IMG/VR virus record: IMGVR_UViG_3300017956_000084
Location: 1-29,372 of that record
DNA: 29,372 nt
Origin: a virus
Direction: 5' to 3' (one strand)
In this document: in pieces, positions 18,397-25,470 of the stretch
Layout of the letters: the number at the start of each line of letters is the position of its first letter
Position numbering within the stretch: position 1 is the stretch's first letter
Translations under genes and position numbers: made by a program
The notes under the pieces: model-generated
Seen by the model: the letters and a program-made list of their open reading frames with translations, nothing else
Database searches by the model: none
Told to the model about the DNA's origin: nothing

Positions 18397-18402
18397 AAAG
18401 AT

Positions 18403-19047
18403 ATGCAAAACACAGAAAAACCAAATGAAACAGGCACAGTAAAAGTTCAAGGTCATGTGTTAATCACAGACAAACAAACTGGAGAAGTGCTTGTGGACAA
18501 GAAAAACGCAATTCACCATGGAAACATGGCATTTGTTATTGCGGCGGCCTTGTCACATCATACACTAAATGACTCAGGTATATATCATATGGGATTTGGT
18601 AATGGTGGTTCTGATGTGCTATCTACTGGTGCTATTAAGTATAAAAGCACCAACACTGGCTCTACAAAAGACAATTCTGCTGATTTATACAACCGAACAT
18701 ATCAAAAGGTTGTAGCAAAACCATCAGCTACAACGTCAGTACAGAGCGGTGACCCAAGCAACAATATTGAAGTAATAGCATCAACTGGTGCTTATACTGA
18801 TTTAAAAGTAAAATGTTTACTTGACTTTGGAGAACCCACAGGTCAAGATGCAACTGATAATGCAATAACTGATACCAGTTATGTGTTTGATGAGCTTGGT
18901 TTGTTTGCGTACTATCAAAATACTGCTAGTGGTACAATTGACATTGATCAGAGTTTAATGCTGTCACATGTTATTTTCCACCCAGTACAAAAGAGTACAA
19001 ATAGACAAATTGAGATTATTTACACAGTTAGAGTGCAAATGCAGTAA
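18403..19047 (+). CDS. Virion structural protein, 214 aa
   Basis: The open frame can be extended to a TTG at 18367, but that TTG is the -35 box of the promoter. I therefore start at ATG 18403 (MQNTEKPNETGTVKV). The N-terminal part VQGHVLITDKQTGEVLVDKK followed by NAIHHGNMAFVIAAAL (about 34-49) resembles a small structural protein common in T4-like phages, where a KTGEVLVDxxNAIHxxN pattern leads a beta-rich domain. The rest is beta-rich, with FDELGLFAYYQ and a final IIYTVRVQMQ strand. It probably belongs to the baseplate or the base of a fibre. No enzyme motif is seen. It lies between two fibre genes and ends 30 bp before the next. Confidence 0.7.
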   Translation: MQNTEKPNETGTVKVQGHVLITDKQTGEVLVDKKNAIHHGNMAFVIAAALSHHTLNDSGIYHMGFGNGGSDVLSTGAIKYKSTNTGSTKDNSADLYNRTYQKVVAKPSATTSVQSGDPSNNIEVIASTGAYTDLKVKCLLDFGEPTGQDATDNAITDTSYVFDELGLFAYYQNTASGTIDIDQSLMLSHVIFHPVQKSTNRQIEIIYTVRVQMQ

Positions 19048-19051
19048 TGAA

Positions 19052-19059
19052 AATAAATA
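19052..19059 (+). promoter_or_regulatory. Late-type promoter motif AATAAATA before fibre gene
   Basis: AATAAATA lies 4 bp after the stop of the preceding gene and 18 bp before ATG 19078. The Shine-Dalgarno AGGAG (19064-19068, spacing 9) follows at once. A T4-like late start would fall near 19065, at the edge of the ribosome site, so the transcript leader would be very short. Confidence 0.45.
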
Positions 19060-19077
19060 CGTTAGGAGCAATATATA

Positions 19078-20379
19078 ATGTCATACACAATTAATAACAG
19101 TAGAGGTTCTGTAGTAACAACAGTTACCCCTGGTACAACCCAGGTTGTTGGTGGCATTACCCTAATTGGTAAAAACTACACAGGATACGGTGAATTAATT
19201 GCTGAAGACTTGGTCAAAATGTTGGAAAATCAAGCCAACACTACCAATCCAAGCTCACCCTTGGAAGGCCAGTTATGGTATGACACTACAGAAAATATTC
19301 TAAAAGTATACGATACAAATTGGCAGAGACTACAAGTAACAGTAGGTACATCTGCACCATCATCACCAACAGCAGGTACAATGTGGTTAGACACATCCGG
19401 CGATGGTGTATTCAAAGTTTATGATGGTAGTTCTTTTGTAGCGACAGCAATGGCGTCGTCAAAAACAAGAAGTACCGCAGTAACAGTAAAAGTTGGCAAT
19501 AACACATGGGCCACAACAGCTAGACAAAATGGCTTTACATCAAATTCAAATGCTGAAGTTGATTTAACGGCTATCGTAGCAACAGACGGTTCAGGTAATG
19601 AAGAAGTAGTAGCACTATTTTCTCCAGCATCGTTTGATATTAGTAATCAAACAGATGGCATTGCTAACTCATCAACACTAGCATATGATATCTATAACAA
19701 CTTCTCTGTAACAACAGCAGGTGCAGGATCAAATTCTTTACAAGCTGGTTTGAACATCAGAGACGGGTTTTTAGATCCGGCGGCAACAGCGCCGTTGGCC
19801 GATGAAGCATTAAGTGTTCAAGATGCATCAAATTCATCAGTAGCATATGACAGTGATTCAATTTTAATTTTAACAAAATCTACAGCTCAAGAGCATGTTG
19901 GCGATATTAGACCATCAGCTAACAACACTGTAAACTTAGGTTCAACAACAAATAGATACGCAACTATATACGGTGTATCTACATCAGCACAATATGGTGA
20001 TATTGCGGAAAGATATCATGCTGATGTACCAATGGAACCAGGTATGGTTGTTGCTCTAGGAGGTGCTGAGGAAATTACTCGCACAGCCGAAAGAGCTGAT
20101 GAAAACGTATTCGGAGTCATCTCAACTTCACCAGCATTTAGAATGAATGATGTTGAACAAGATGATGCAGAATATCCTTTTGTTGCATTTTCCGGGAGGG
20201 TTCCTTGTTTAGTCAAAGGACCGGTAGCAAAAGGTGAGAGGTTGGTAAGCAGTGACATTCCAGGAGTTGCTGTTGCGGCCAGCCACACAGACAGTTGGAA
20301 ATCTATCATTGGTAGATCACTAACTGACAAAACTTCAGACGAGGTCGAAAAAATAACTATTGCAATAGGAGTAAAATAA
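19078..20379 (+). CDS. Tail fibre with C-terminal chaperone-like domain
   Basis: The 433-aa protein has three parts. The N-terminus (about 1-80) has TLIGKNYTGYGELIAEDLVK and then LEGQLWYDTTENILKVYD, a module found at the start of many marine phage fibres. A repeat-like PTAGTMWLDTSGDGVFKVYD follows. The middle (about 130-290) is a beta-rich shaft or tip with NLGSTTNRYATIYG. The C-terminus (about 300-433) starts with YGDIAERYHADVPMEPGMVV and contains GVISTSPAF and GRVPCLVKGPVAKGERL. This resembles the D-x-AE-x-(Y/F)…EPG-x-VV domain at the end of many phage fibres, related to Peptidase_G2-type intramolecular chaperones. Whether it cleaves itself cannot be told from the sequence. AGGAG at 9-nt spacing fixes the start. 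Confidence 0.8.
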   Translation: MSYTINNSRGSVVTTVTPGTTQVVGGITLIGKNYTGYGELIAEDLVKMLENQANTTNPSSPLEGQLWYDTTENILKVYDTNWQRLQVTVGTSAPSSPTAGTMWLDTSGDGVFKVYDGSSFVATAMASSKTRSTAVTVKVGNNTWATTARQNGFTSNSNAEVDLTAIVATDGSGNEEVVALFSPASFDISNQTDGIANSSTLAYDIYNNFSVTTAGAGSNSLQAGLNIRDGFLDPAATAPLADEALSVQDASNSSVAYDSDSILILTKSTAQEHVGDIRPSANNTVNLGSTTNRYATIYGVSTSAQYGDIAERYHADVPMEPGMVVALGGAEEITRTAERADENVFGVISTSPAFRMNDVEQDDAEYPFVAFSGRVPCLVKGPVAKGERLVSSDIPGVAVAASHTDSWKSIIGRSLTDKTSDEVEKITIAIGVK

Positions 20380-20380
20380 A

Positions 20381-21298
20381 ATGGCTTATCAACAAGGTGA
20401 TACAATTACTGCTAATGATTATAATACATTCATTGGCGATATTAATACGGTCATCGGTACTGGTAGCGGAGACTCTGGTTATGGCTTAACTGAAATTTCA
20501 ACTGTGGCGCAAGGAGCAACAATATCTGCGGCACAATGGAATTCATTACTTTCTGGTTTACAGAAAGCGGCTAATCACCAAGGATCAACTATTACCAATG
20601 CATCAAACACAGTAAGCACAGGCGGTAATATATTACCACTTTCAAACCTGGCTACTGATATTACAACAATTTCAACTAACAGATTAACAGCGGCAGGCGG
20701 AAACTTATCAACAGGCATTACAGGAACTTCTTCAACAAGAACAACTGCATGGACTGGTCAAATAATTCACGCTTTCACTGTAACGTTTGCATCAGAGAAT
20801 GCGGCTAGACATTTCTTCAACTCAGGTGGAGCAATTACTATGGCATTTTCAAGATCAGGCGGATCATCAACAGATCAAAACACTTCATGGACTAACTTAC
20901 TTTCAGGAGTAGGTACTGTGTCATTGGGTGCTACTGATACAACTGCCACAGTAGGTGGTACTAGTGTTGGATTCCATGATTTAACATCAACAGATCAAAC
21001 TATTTGTTCAAGCGATGTTGGATCAGGCGATTATGCGTTAAATGATCTACTTATCTTGGCTAAATCAAATGGTTCAGGTGTGGTAACAGTTACAATTCAA
21101 TTTAACGACGACCACGCGGCAGAAACTGGTACATACACAGGTGGCGGTCTAGGTACTGCACCAAATGAAGGTACAGGCTGGACAGGCACTGACTCTGTAG
21201 ATGGAACTGTAAGTTCAACTATTACATTTACAAAGGCGGACAATGCTTCATACGTACAAGTTGCAAGTCCAACTTTTGCAAATACTACAACATTATAA
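20381..21298 (+). CDS. Tail-fibre-like virion protein, 305 aa
   Basis: ATG 20381 begins one base after the stop of the previous fibre gene. The N-terminus (YQQGDTITANDYNTFIGDIN, then GTGSGDSGYGLTEIS) and the repeat-like QGATISAAQWNSLLSGLQK look like paired capping units. Similar YxxGDxIxAxDYNxF sequences start many marine phage fibre and tip proteins. From about residue 120 the protein is Ser/Thr/Gly-rich beta structure, including AARHFFNSGGAITMAFSRSG and a long acidic GxGTAPNEG stretch. It has no Cys-based or enzymatic motif. It is the last structural gene before the terminator hairpin at 21318-21357, so it closes the late transcript. It is likely a fibre tip or collar-like adhesin. Confidence 0.75.
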   Translation: MAYQQGDTITANDYNTFIGDINTVIGTGSGDSGYGLTEISTVAQGATISAAQWNSLLSGLQKAANHQGSTITNASNTVSTGGNILPLSNLATDITTISTNRLTAAGGNLSTGITGTSSTRTTAWTGQIIHAFTVTFASENAARHFFNSGGAITMAFSRSGGSSTDQNTSWTNLLSGVGTVSLGATDTTATVGGTSVGFHDLTSTDQTICSSDVGSGDYALNDLLILAKSNGSGVVTVTIQFNDDHAAETGTYTGGGLGTAPNEGTGWTGTDSVDGTVSSTITFTKADNASYVQVASPTFANTTTL

Positions 21299-21307
21299 TA
21301 TTAGTTG

Positions 21308-21336
21308 TTGACATTTTAAAGCCCTTCAGTTATAAT
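21308..21336 (+). promoter_or_regulatory. Perfect-consensus sigma70 promoter of the accessory cassette
   Basis: TTGACA (21308-21313) and TATAAT (21331-21336) are separated by exactly 17 bp, the ideal bacterial housekeeping promoter. A start near 21343 gives a leader of about 18 nt that keeps the GGAGG ribosome site (21348-21352). The -10 lies in the left arm and loop of the terminator hairpin. Confidence 0.8.
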
Positions 21337-21360
21337 TTAATATAATTGGAGGGCTTTTTT
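21318..21360 (+). terminator. 17-bp terminator hairpin ending the structural operon
   Basis: Arms 21318-21334 and 21341-21357 pair along all 17 positions (two G-U wobbles, outer AAAGCCCT/AGGGCTTT) around a 6-nt ATTTAA loop. A run of six T (21355-21360) follows. It lies 20 bp after the stop of the last fibre gene. The right arm also contains the GGAGG ribosome site of the next gene, and the T run ends directly at its ATG. Confidence 0.85.
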
Positions 21361-21708
21361 ATGAGCAACGAAAGACTAGAAAACGCATTAGAATTTGCCA
21401 ACTATAGGCAAACACTGGCAAACCAAAAAGCAAAACTACAAGATCAGTGTGAAGCACAACTAAACTTTGCTTACAACGGAGGTATGTTTTATATTACAGA
21501 ATCATTAATTGGTTTTGTTAATTCATATGTTTCAGACAGTAAAGATTCTATGTGTATATTAGATTCAAATAAAACACCAATTGAAATTACAGATTTGAAA
21601 GATTTTCAAACAAAAATTCAATCAAGGTATTTTGAATCAGTGAATGAATATTTTAGAAGTTATCAAGAACTGTCAACAAAAAGAAAAGTTAAAGCACTGG
21701 TGGAATAA
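21361..21708 (+). CDS. Conserved-looking hypothetical protein, 115 aa
   Basis: I start at ATG 21361 (MSNERLENALEFANYRQT) with GGAGG at 8-nt spacing. A longer reading from TTG 21346 would lie inside the terminator arm and is unlikely. The 115-aa product is alpha-helical. It has an N-terminal charged helix (ENALEFANYRQTLANQKAKL), a central NGGMFYITESLIGFVNSYVS and a C-terminal helix (RYFESVNEYFRSYQELSTKR). Similar small proteins occur beside fibre genes in T4-like marine phages as far as I recall, but I know no function. It is the first gene after the strong promoter and ends one base before the first glycosyltransferase. An assembly or chaperone role for fibres would fit the position, but that is a guess. 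Confidence 0.75.
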   Translation: MSNERLENALEFANYRQTLANQKAKLQDQCEAQLNFAYNGGMFYITESLIGFVNSYVSDSKDSMCILDSNKTPIEITDLKDFQTKIQSRYFESVNEYFRSYQELSTKRKVKALVE

Positions 21709-21709
21709 A

Positions 21710-22594
21710 ATGTCGCGTGGTATATTGTTATTTGCACACAACAATAGACAAATAGATTATGGCAAAATTGCACTTGCAAACGCATGTCTAATAAAAAATA
21801 ATATGAAAAATAATCATATTACTTTAATCACAGACATTGGTACAAAAGAATGGCTACAAAAATCATACAATGATGAAACAGTATCTAAGTATATTGATAA
21901 TATTGTAGTTACAAAAAGACGACAACTAAACAATCCAAAAAGATTTTATGATACTCGTTATACTAAAGTTAACGAAACATTTTATAATATCAACAGAGAT
22001 GAATGTTATCAATTATCACCTTATGATGAAACATTAGTTATAGATGTTGATTATCTTATTTGTAATAATTTATTAGATCAATGTTGGGATTTAAATTATA
22101 ACTTGCAAATAAATTCACAATCAAAAGATTTATATTCAGAAAGAGATTTTAATGAATTTGAATATATTTCCGATCAAGGTCCTAAGTTTTATTGGGCTAC
22201 TGCTTTCTTTTTTAGAAAAAACAAAGAGACTGAATTGTTTTTTAATATAGTTAAAGATATCAAATTAAACTGGAACTATTATAAATTACTGTACAATATT
22301 AACTCGCAAACATATAGAAATGATTTTGCATTTAGTATTGCAGTACACATGTTCAATGGTATGACTAGTACTAACTTTATACCAAGTCTTCCGTTACCTT
22401 TTTTACAACATATACACGGTATTGATGACTTTGTTGATGTGCCTGATAAAAATAGTTTTTTATTTTTATTAGATAAACAAAATCAACCTGGTAAGTATCT
22501 AGCATGTAAAACTAAGAATACAAATGTACATGTTATGAATAAGTTTGCATTAAACAGGCTAGCAGATAAAATTATTGAGGTACACAATGTCTAA
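21710..22594 (+). CDS. GT-A-like glycosyltransferase, first of a tandem pair
   Basis: The frame is open upstream from 21644, but ATG 21710 (MSRGILLFAHNN) lies one base after the previous stop and gives a 294-aa protein that aligns with its neighbour. The start ILLFAHNNRQIDYGKIALAN and the core QLSPYDETLVIDVDYLICNN (about 101-120) carry the D112-V-D114 motif that binds metal and nucleotide-sugar in GT-A enzymes. YRNDFAFSIAVHMFNG (about 202-217) corresponds to the later acidic motif. The protein is rich in Asn, Tyr and Lys, with no signal peptide, so it is cytoplasmic. It would transfer a sugar to an unknown acceptor (virion protein, DNA or cell-envelope glycan). The gene after it is a diverged paralogue. 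Donor and acceptor cannot be read from the sequence. Confidence 0.75.
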   Translation: MSRGILLFAHNNRQIDYGKIALANACLIKNNMKNNHITLITDIGTKEWLQKSYNDETVSKYIDNIVVTKRRQLNNPKRFYDTRYTKVNETFYNINRDECYQLSPYDETLVIDVDYLICNNLLDQCWDLNYNLQINSQSKDLYSERDFNEFEYISDQGPKFYWATAFFFRKNKETELFFNIVKDIKLNWNYYKLLYNINSQTYRNDFAFSIAVHMFNGMTSTNFIPSLPLPFLQHIHGIDDFVDVPDKNSFLFLLDKQNQPGKYLACKTKNTNVHVMNKFALNRLADKIIEVHNV

Positions 22595-23438
22595 AGGTTA
22601 TTTTGCTATTGTACAAAACGGTCAGCATGATTATGTTAGAATGGCTTATGCTCTTGCAATGAGTATTGCTTCTACACAAAAAGGTGTTAGAAAACTATCA
22701 ATTGCTGTAGATAAGAATACAGTTATTTCAGACAAATATAAATTAATGTTTGATAACATTATTGAAATTCCATTCAATGATGATGCAGAACTTGAAACTT
22801 GGAAAGTACACAATAAATGGAAATATTATCACATGACTCCATATGATGATACTGTTATACTTGATGCAGATATGTTGTTTACTAGTGATGTTGGCCATTG
22901 GTGGAACAGTTTTTCTGACAGAGCTATGACAACAACTTCAGAAGTTTTTACATATCGTGGCGACAAAATAAATGACACACACTATCGTAAAACTTTTTTA
23001 ACAAACAATTTACCAAATGTATATACAGCATTTTTTCATTTTAACAAGAATAACAAAGTAACCCAAGAATTTTTTAAACTAGTTGAATATATATTTAGAA
23101 ATTATAATATTTTCAAAGAAGACTTTTTAAATCCGCCTAGACAGAATTGGATCAGTGCTGATGTTATCTATGCAATGGCTATTAAAATTTTAGGAATTGA
23201 AAATGAAGTGATTATGAAAAACTTAAACCATCCAACATTTGTACACATGAAAACAAATGTTCAAAACTGGACTGCAAGTTATTCTGAAAACTGGAACAAA
23301 CATATTGGTGTTTACTTCAATGATAACTGCGAATTAACTGTAGGTAATTTTAAACAAACACTACCATTTCATTATCACACCAAAGACTTTTTAACTGATA
23401 ATATGATTGTAAAATTGGAGAAAAAACTTGGAATCTAG
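22587..23438 (+). CDS. GT-A-like glycosyltransferase, second of a tandem pair
   Basis: ATG 22587 has GAGG at 6-nt spacing and overlaps the preceding gene by 8 bp. The longer frame from TTG 22575 is less likely. The 283-aa product begins KGYFAIVQNGQHDYVRMAYA and has HMTPYDDTVILDADMLFTSD (about 82-101) with D93-A-D95. This is closely parallel to the SPYDETLVIDVD segment of the upstream gene. NWISADVIYAMAIKILG (about 191-207) is the matching acidic motif. It also has several Trp and a C-terminal HYHTKDF that could be a late metal-binding His. The two genes probably arose by duplication and may add successive sugars. No membrane segment is seen, and the donor and acceptor are unknown. Confidence 0.78.
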   Translation: MSKGYFAIVQNGQHDYVRMAYALAMSIASTQKGVRKLSIAVDKNTVISDKYKLMFDNIIEIPFNDDAELETWKVHNKWKYYHMTPYDDTVILDADMLFTSDVGHWWNSFSDRAMTTTSEVFTYRGDKINDTHYRKTFLTNNLPNVYTAFFHFNKNNKVTQEFFKLVEYIFRNYNIFKEDFLNPPRQNWISADVIYAMAIKILGIENEVIMKNLNHPTFVHMKTNVQNWTASYSENWNKHIGVYFNDNCELTVGNFKQTLPFHYHTKDFLTDNMIVKLEKKLGI

Positions 23439-24018
23439 ATATATTGTATTTGATTTAGAAACTAGAGAAATTAAAGGTATCATGAGAAACAGACCTTCAA
23501 TTTCAGAAAATTTTATTGATGTACCTTACAGTGAAGTTGAAGATTTTATTAATGGTAAGTTAAATTCTGTGAATTTTTTTATTGATAGAACAGCTGATGG
23601 TAAATTTTATCTGGCTAAAAAAACTATTAATATGTTAGTAAATTCAATTGATGAAAGACTGTTTAAAATACAATCATCATCTAATAGTCCTGAGTTAATT
23701 GTTGAGAATCATAAAAAAACACAAAACCTTGTTATATATCTAAATCAAAAATTTCGAGAATATCTTTTAGAAAAACACGGAATTAATTCAGATGCTCATT
23801 TAGAGAACTTAAATATACAAGGAACAGCAGTGTTAGAATTCTTGTTGTGTTACAATGATGATCCACATAATAGAATAACTTACACTATGATTCCACTAGT
23901 ACAGTTACTAAAAAATGAAAAATTAACTGTAAAATATGAAACAGAAAAATATGACAATCATTGCATTTTTACTAGAAGAGTGTATAATGATTACAAATAT
24001 GTTGAGGTAAATGAATAA
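23428..24018 (+). CDS. Unknown 196-aa protein with probable TTG start
   Basis: The only start that covers the conserved-looking N-terminus (ESRYIVFDLETREIKGIMRN) is TTG 23428, with GGAG at 23417-23420 and a 7-nt spacer. The first in-frame ATG is about 18 codons later and has no such site. The start overlaps the end of the preceding glycosyltransferase by 11 bp. The protein has an N-terminal beta domain (about 1-55), then a helical part with LVIYLNQKFREYLLEKHGIN (about 102-121), and a C-terminal FTRRVYNDYKYVEVNE. I see no catalytic motif and do not recognise a family. Its place between three glycosyltransferase-like genes suggests a partner or regulator of them. Confidence 0.65.
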   Translation: MESRYIVFDLETREIKGIMRNRPSISENFIDVPYSEVEDFINGKLNSVNFFIDRTADGKFYLAKKTINMLVNSIDERLFKIQSSSNSPELIVENHKKTQNLVIYLNQKFREYLLEKHGINSDAHLENLNIQGTAVLEFLLCYNDDPHNRITYTMIPLVQLLKNEKLTVKYETEKYDNHCIFTRRVYNDYKYVEVNE

Positions 24019-25015
24019 TATGAGTAATATAGTTGACGTAACAGATATTGATATCTTTTATATTAGTTTTGATGAACCAAACATGGAAGAAAACTGGGCT
24101 GATTTAAAATCAAAATGTCCATGGGCAAAAAGGACACACGGTGTATATGGTTCAGACGCCGCACACAAGGCATGTGCTAAAGCATCAGACACAGATAGAT
24201 TTATTAGTGTCGATGGTGATAATATTGTTGATCCAGCATTCTTTGATCAAGTTATTAATTTTGACGAAGCTGATGTTAACTTAGATAATTCAGTAATTAG
24301 TTGGTGTGGTAAAAATTCAATCAATGGATTAGTGTATGGCAACGGTGGTATCAAATGTTGGCCATCACAGTATGTGTTAGATATGAAAACCCACGAGATT
24401 GCAGAAGAGGAAGGCTCTCAAGTTGACTTTTGTTGGGACTTAAATTATATACAAATGAATGATGCTTACAGTTTAGTTGTTAACAACGATACACCTTATC
24501 AGGCCTATAGGGCGGGATTTAGAGAAGGTGTTAAGATGTCATTAGACAGAGGATTCAAGGTTGATCCAGATAATTTTGAAAAAAGTTTACACAATAAAAA
24601 TTTTCATCGATTATTAACATGGATGAATATTGGCGAAGATGTTAAAAATGGCCTTTGGGCAATATATGGAGCAAGACTAGGTTGTTACTTAACTAACTTA
24701 GATCCAAATTTTGATTTTGTAAATGTTAGAGATTTTAAATGGCATACAGAATATTTTGAAAACGAAGTAATGCCAAAGTTTGTTGGTAATACAGATTTTT
24801 GCCCTAAAATGAAATACAACTGGGATTGGGATAAACTTAAAACAGCATCAATGGATTTAGGTCAATCACTCAAGAAAAAACTTAATATTGATGTAGCAGA
24901 AATGGATGCAACAGCTTCTCGTTTCTTTAAAAAGGTTTATTGGAACCCTCCTAGAATGGGCAATCTAGTTACTGAAAAAGATTCTGAAGGAAGGATAATG
25001 TATAAAACAATATGA
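24011..25015 (+). CDS. GT-like protein with DGDN motif, third sugar-transfer enzyme
   Basis: The 334-aa protein starts at ATG 24011, overlapping the previous gene by 8 bp. ATG 24020 is an alternative, and GAGG is 3 nt from the first and 12 nt from the second. The core is IFYISFDEPNMEENWADLK, then THGVYGSDAAHKACAKASDT, then RFISVDGDNIVDPAFF (D68-G-D70), then NGLVYGNGGIKCWP (about 105-118). This DGDN plus GNGG(I/L)KxWP pattern occurs in a family of marine-phage and bacterial glycosyltransferase-like proteins. The C-terminal half (about 160-334) has an extra domain with WMNIGEDVKNGLWAIYGARL and a Trp-rich tail. It is probably cytoplasmic. The third, unrelated GT fold in a row implies a multi-sugar product. 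Confidence 0.75.
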   Translation: MNNMSNIVDVTDIDIFYISFDEPNMEENWADLKSKCPWAKRTHGVYGSDAAHKACAKASDTDRFISVDGDNIVDPAFFDQVINFDEADVNLDNSVISWCGKNSINGLVYGNGGIKCWPSQYVLDMKTHEIAEEEGSQVDFCWDLNYIQMNDAYSLVVNNDTPYQAYRAGFREGVKMSLDRGFKVDPDNFEKSLHNKNFHRLLTWMNIGEDVKNGLWAIYGARLGCYLTNLDPNFDFVNVRDFKWHTEYFENEVMPKFVGNTDFCPKMKYNWDWDKLKTASMDLGQSLKKKLNIDVAEMDATASRFFKKVYWNPPRMGNLVTEKDSEGRIMYKTI

Positions 25016-25470
25016 CCATTGAAACTAACTCAGTAGCATTAGGCAGTGATCACAGAGGAGTCAAATTAAAAAATTATATATATGATTATTTGGTCCCAAA
25101 CACAGACGAAGAGCCTACTAAATTTAATATCAGTGTAATAGAAGATGTGGGTGCTTATAACGAAAAGTCTGTGGATTATCCAGACATTGTGCATGAAGTA
25201 GCCAATTACTTAGAATTTCAATCACATGGTATTTTAATTTGTGGTAGTGGACATGGAGTAACAATGGCGGCAAACAGGCATAAACATGTTAGAGCCGCAA
25301 ACTGTAGAACTGTAAAAGATGTAGAAATGGCTCGTAAACACAACAATATTAATTGTTTATGTTTAGGTGCTGATTATGTAAAACAAAAAGATGTATGGAA
25401 AATGGTACAAACATTTTTTAATACACAGTTTGAGGGTGGTAGACACTTAACTCGACTTAAAAAAATATGA
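25012..25470 (+). CDS. rpiB: RpiB/LacAB-family sugar-phosphate isomerase
   Basis: The 152-aa product is a full-length match to ribose-5-phosphate isomerase B and its LacA/LacB relatives. It has SDHRGVKLK (12-20, substrate-binding DH), VDYPD (54-58), ILICGSGHGVTMAANR (74-89, with catalytic Cys77 in the CGxG loop), ARKHNNINCLCLGADYV (107-123, phosphate-contacting His110) and FEGGRHLTRLKKI at the C-terminus. Known members interconvert aldose and ketose 5- or 6-phosphates. CGSGHG replaces the usual CGTG(I/V)G. It overlaps both neighbours by 4 bp (ATGA), so it is part of the glycosyltransferase transcript. It may supply a pentose for nucleotide synthesis, as with other phage pentose-phosphate genes, or an unusual sugar for the neighbouring transferases. 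Confidence 0.9.
   Translation: MTIETNSVALGSDHRGVKLKNYIYDYLVPNTDEEPTKFNISVIEDVGAYNEKSVDYPDIVHEVANYLEFQSHGILICGSGHGVTMAANRHKHVRAANCRTVKDVEMARKHNNINCLCLGADYVKQKDVWKMVQTFFNTQFEGGRHLTRLKKI

Noticed and set aside
18367-18402. TTG-initiated N-terminal extension of the 214-aa structural protein
   Set aside because: The TTG is part of the perfect -35 hexamer, and the extension covers the promoter. ATG 18403 is the better start.
20016-20405. Minus-strand frame of 129 codons over the end of the fibre gene
   Set aside because: It opposes a domain recognisable on the plus strand, and its translation has no motif or ribosome site.
21644-21709. Longer frame upstream of the first glycosyltransferase
   Set aside because: The extra 22 codons overlap the end of the 115-aa gene. 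ATG 21710 directly follows its stop and gives an N-terminus parallel to the paralogue.
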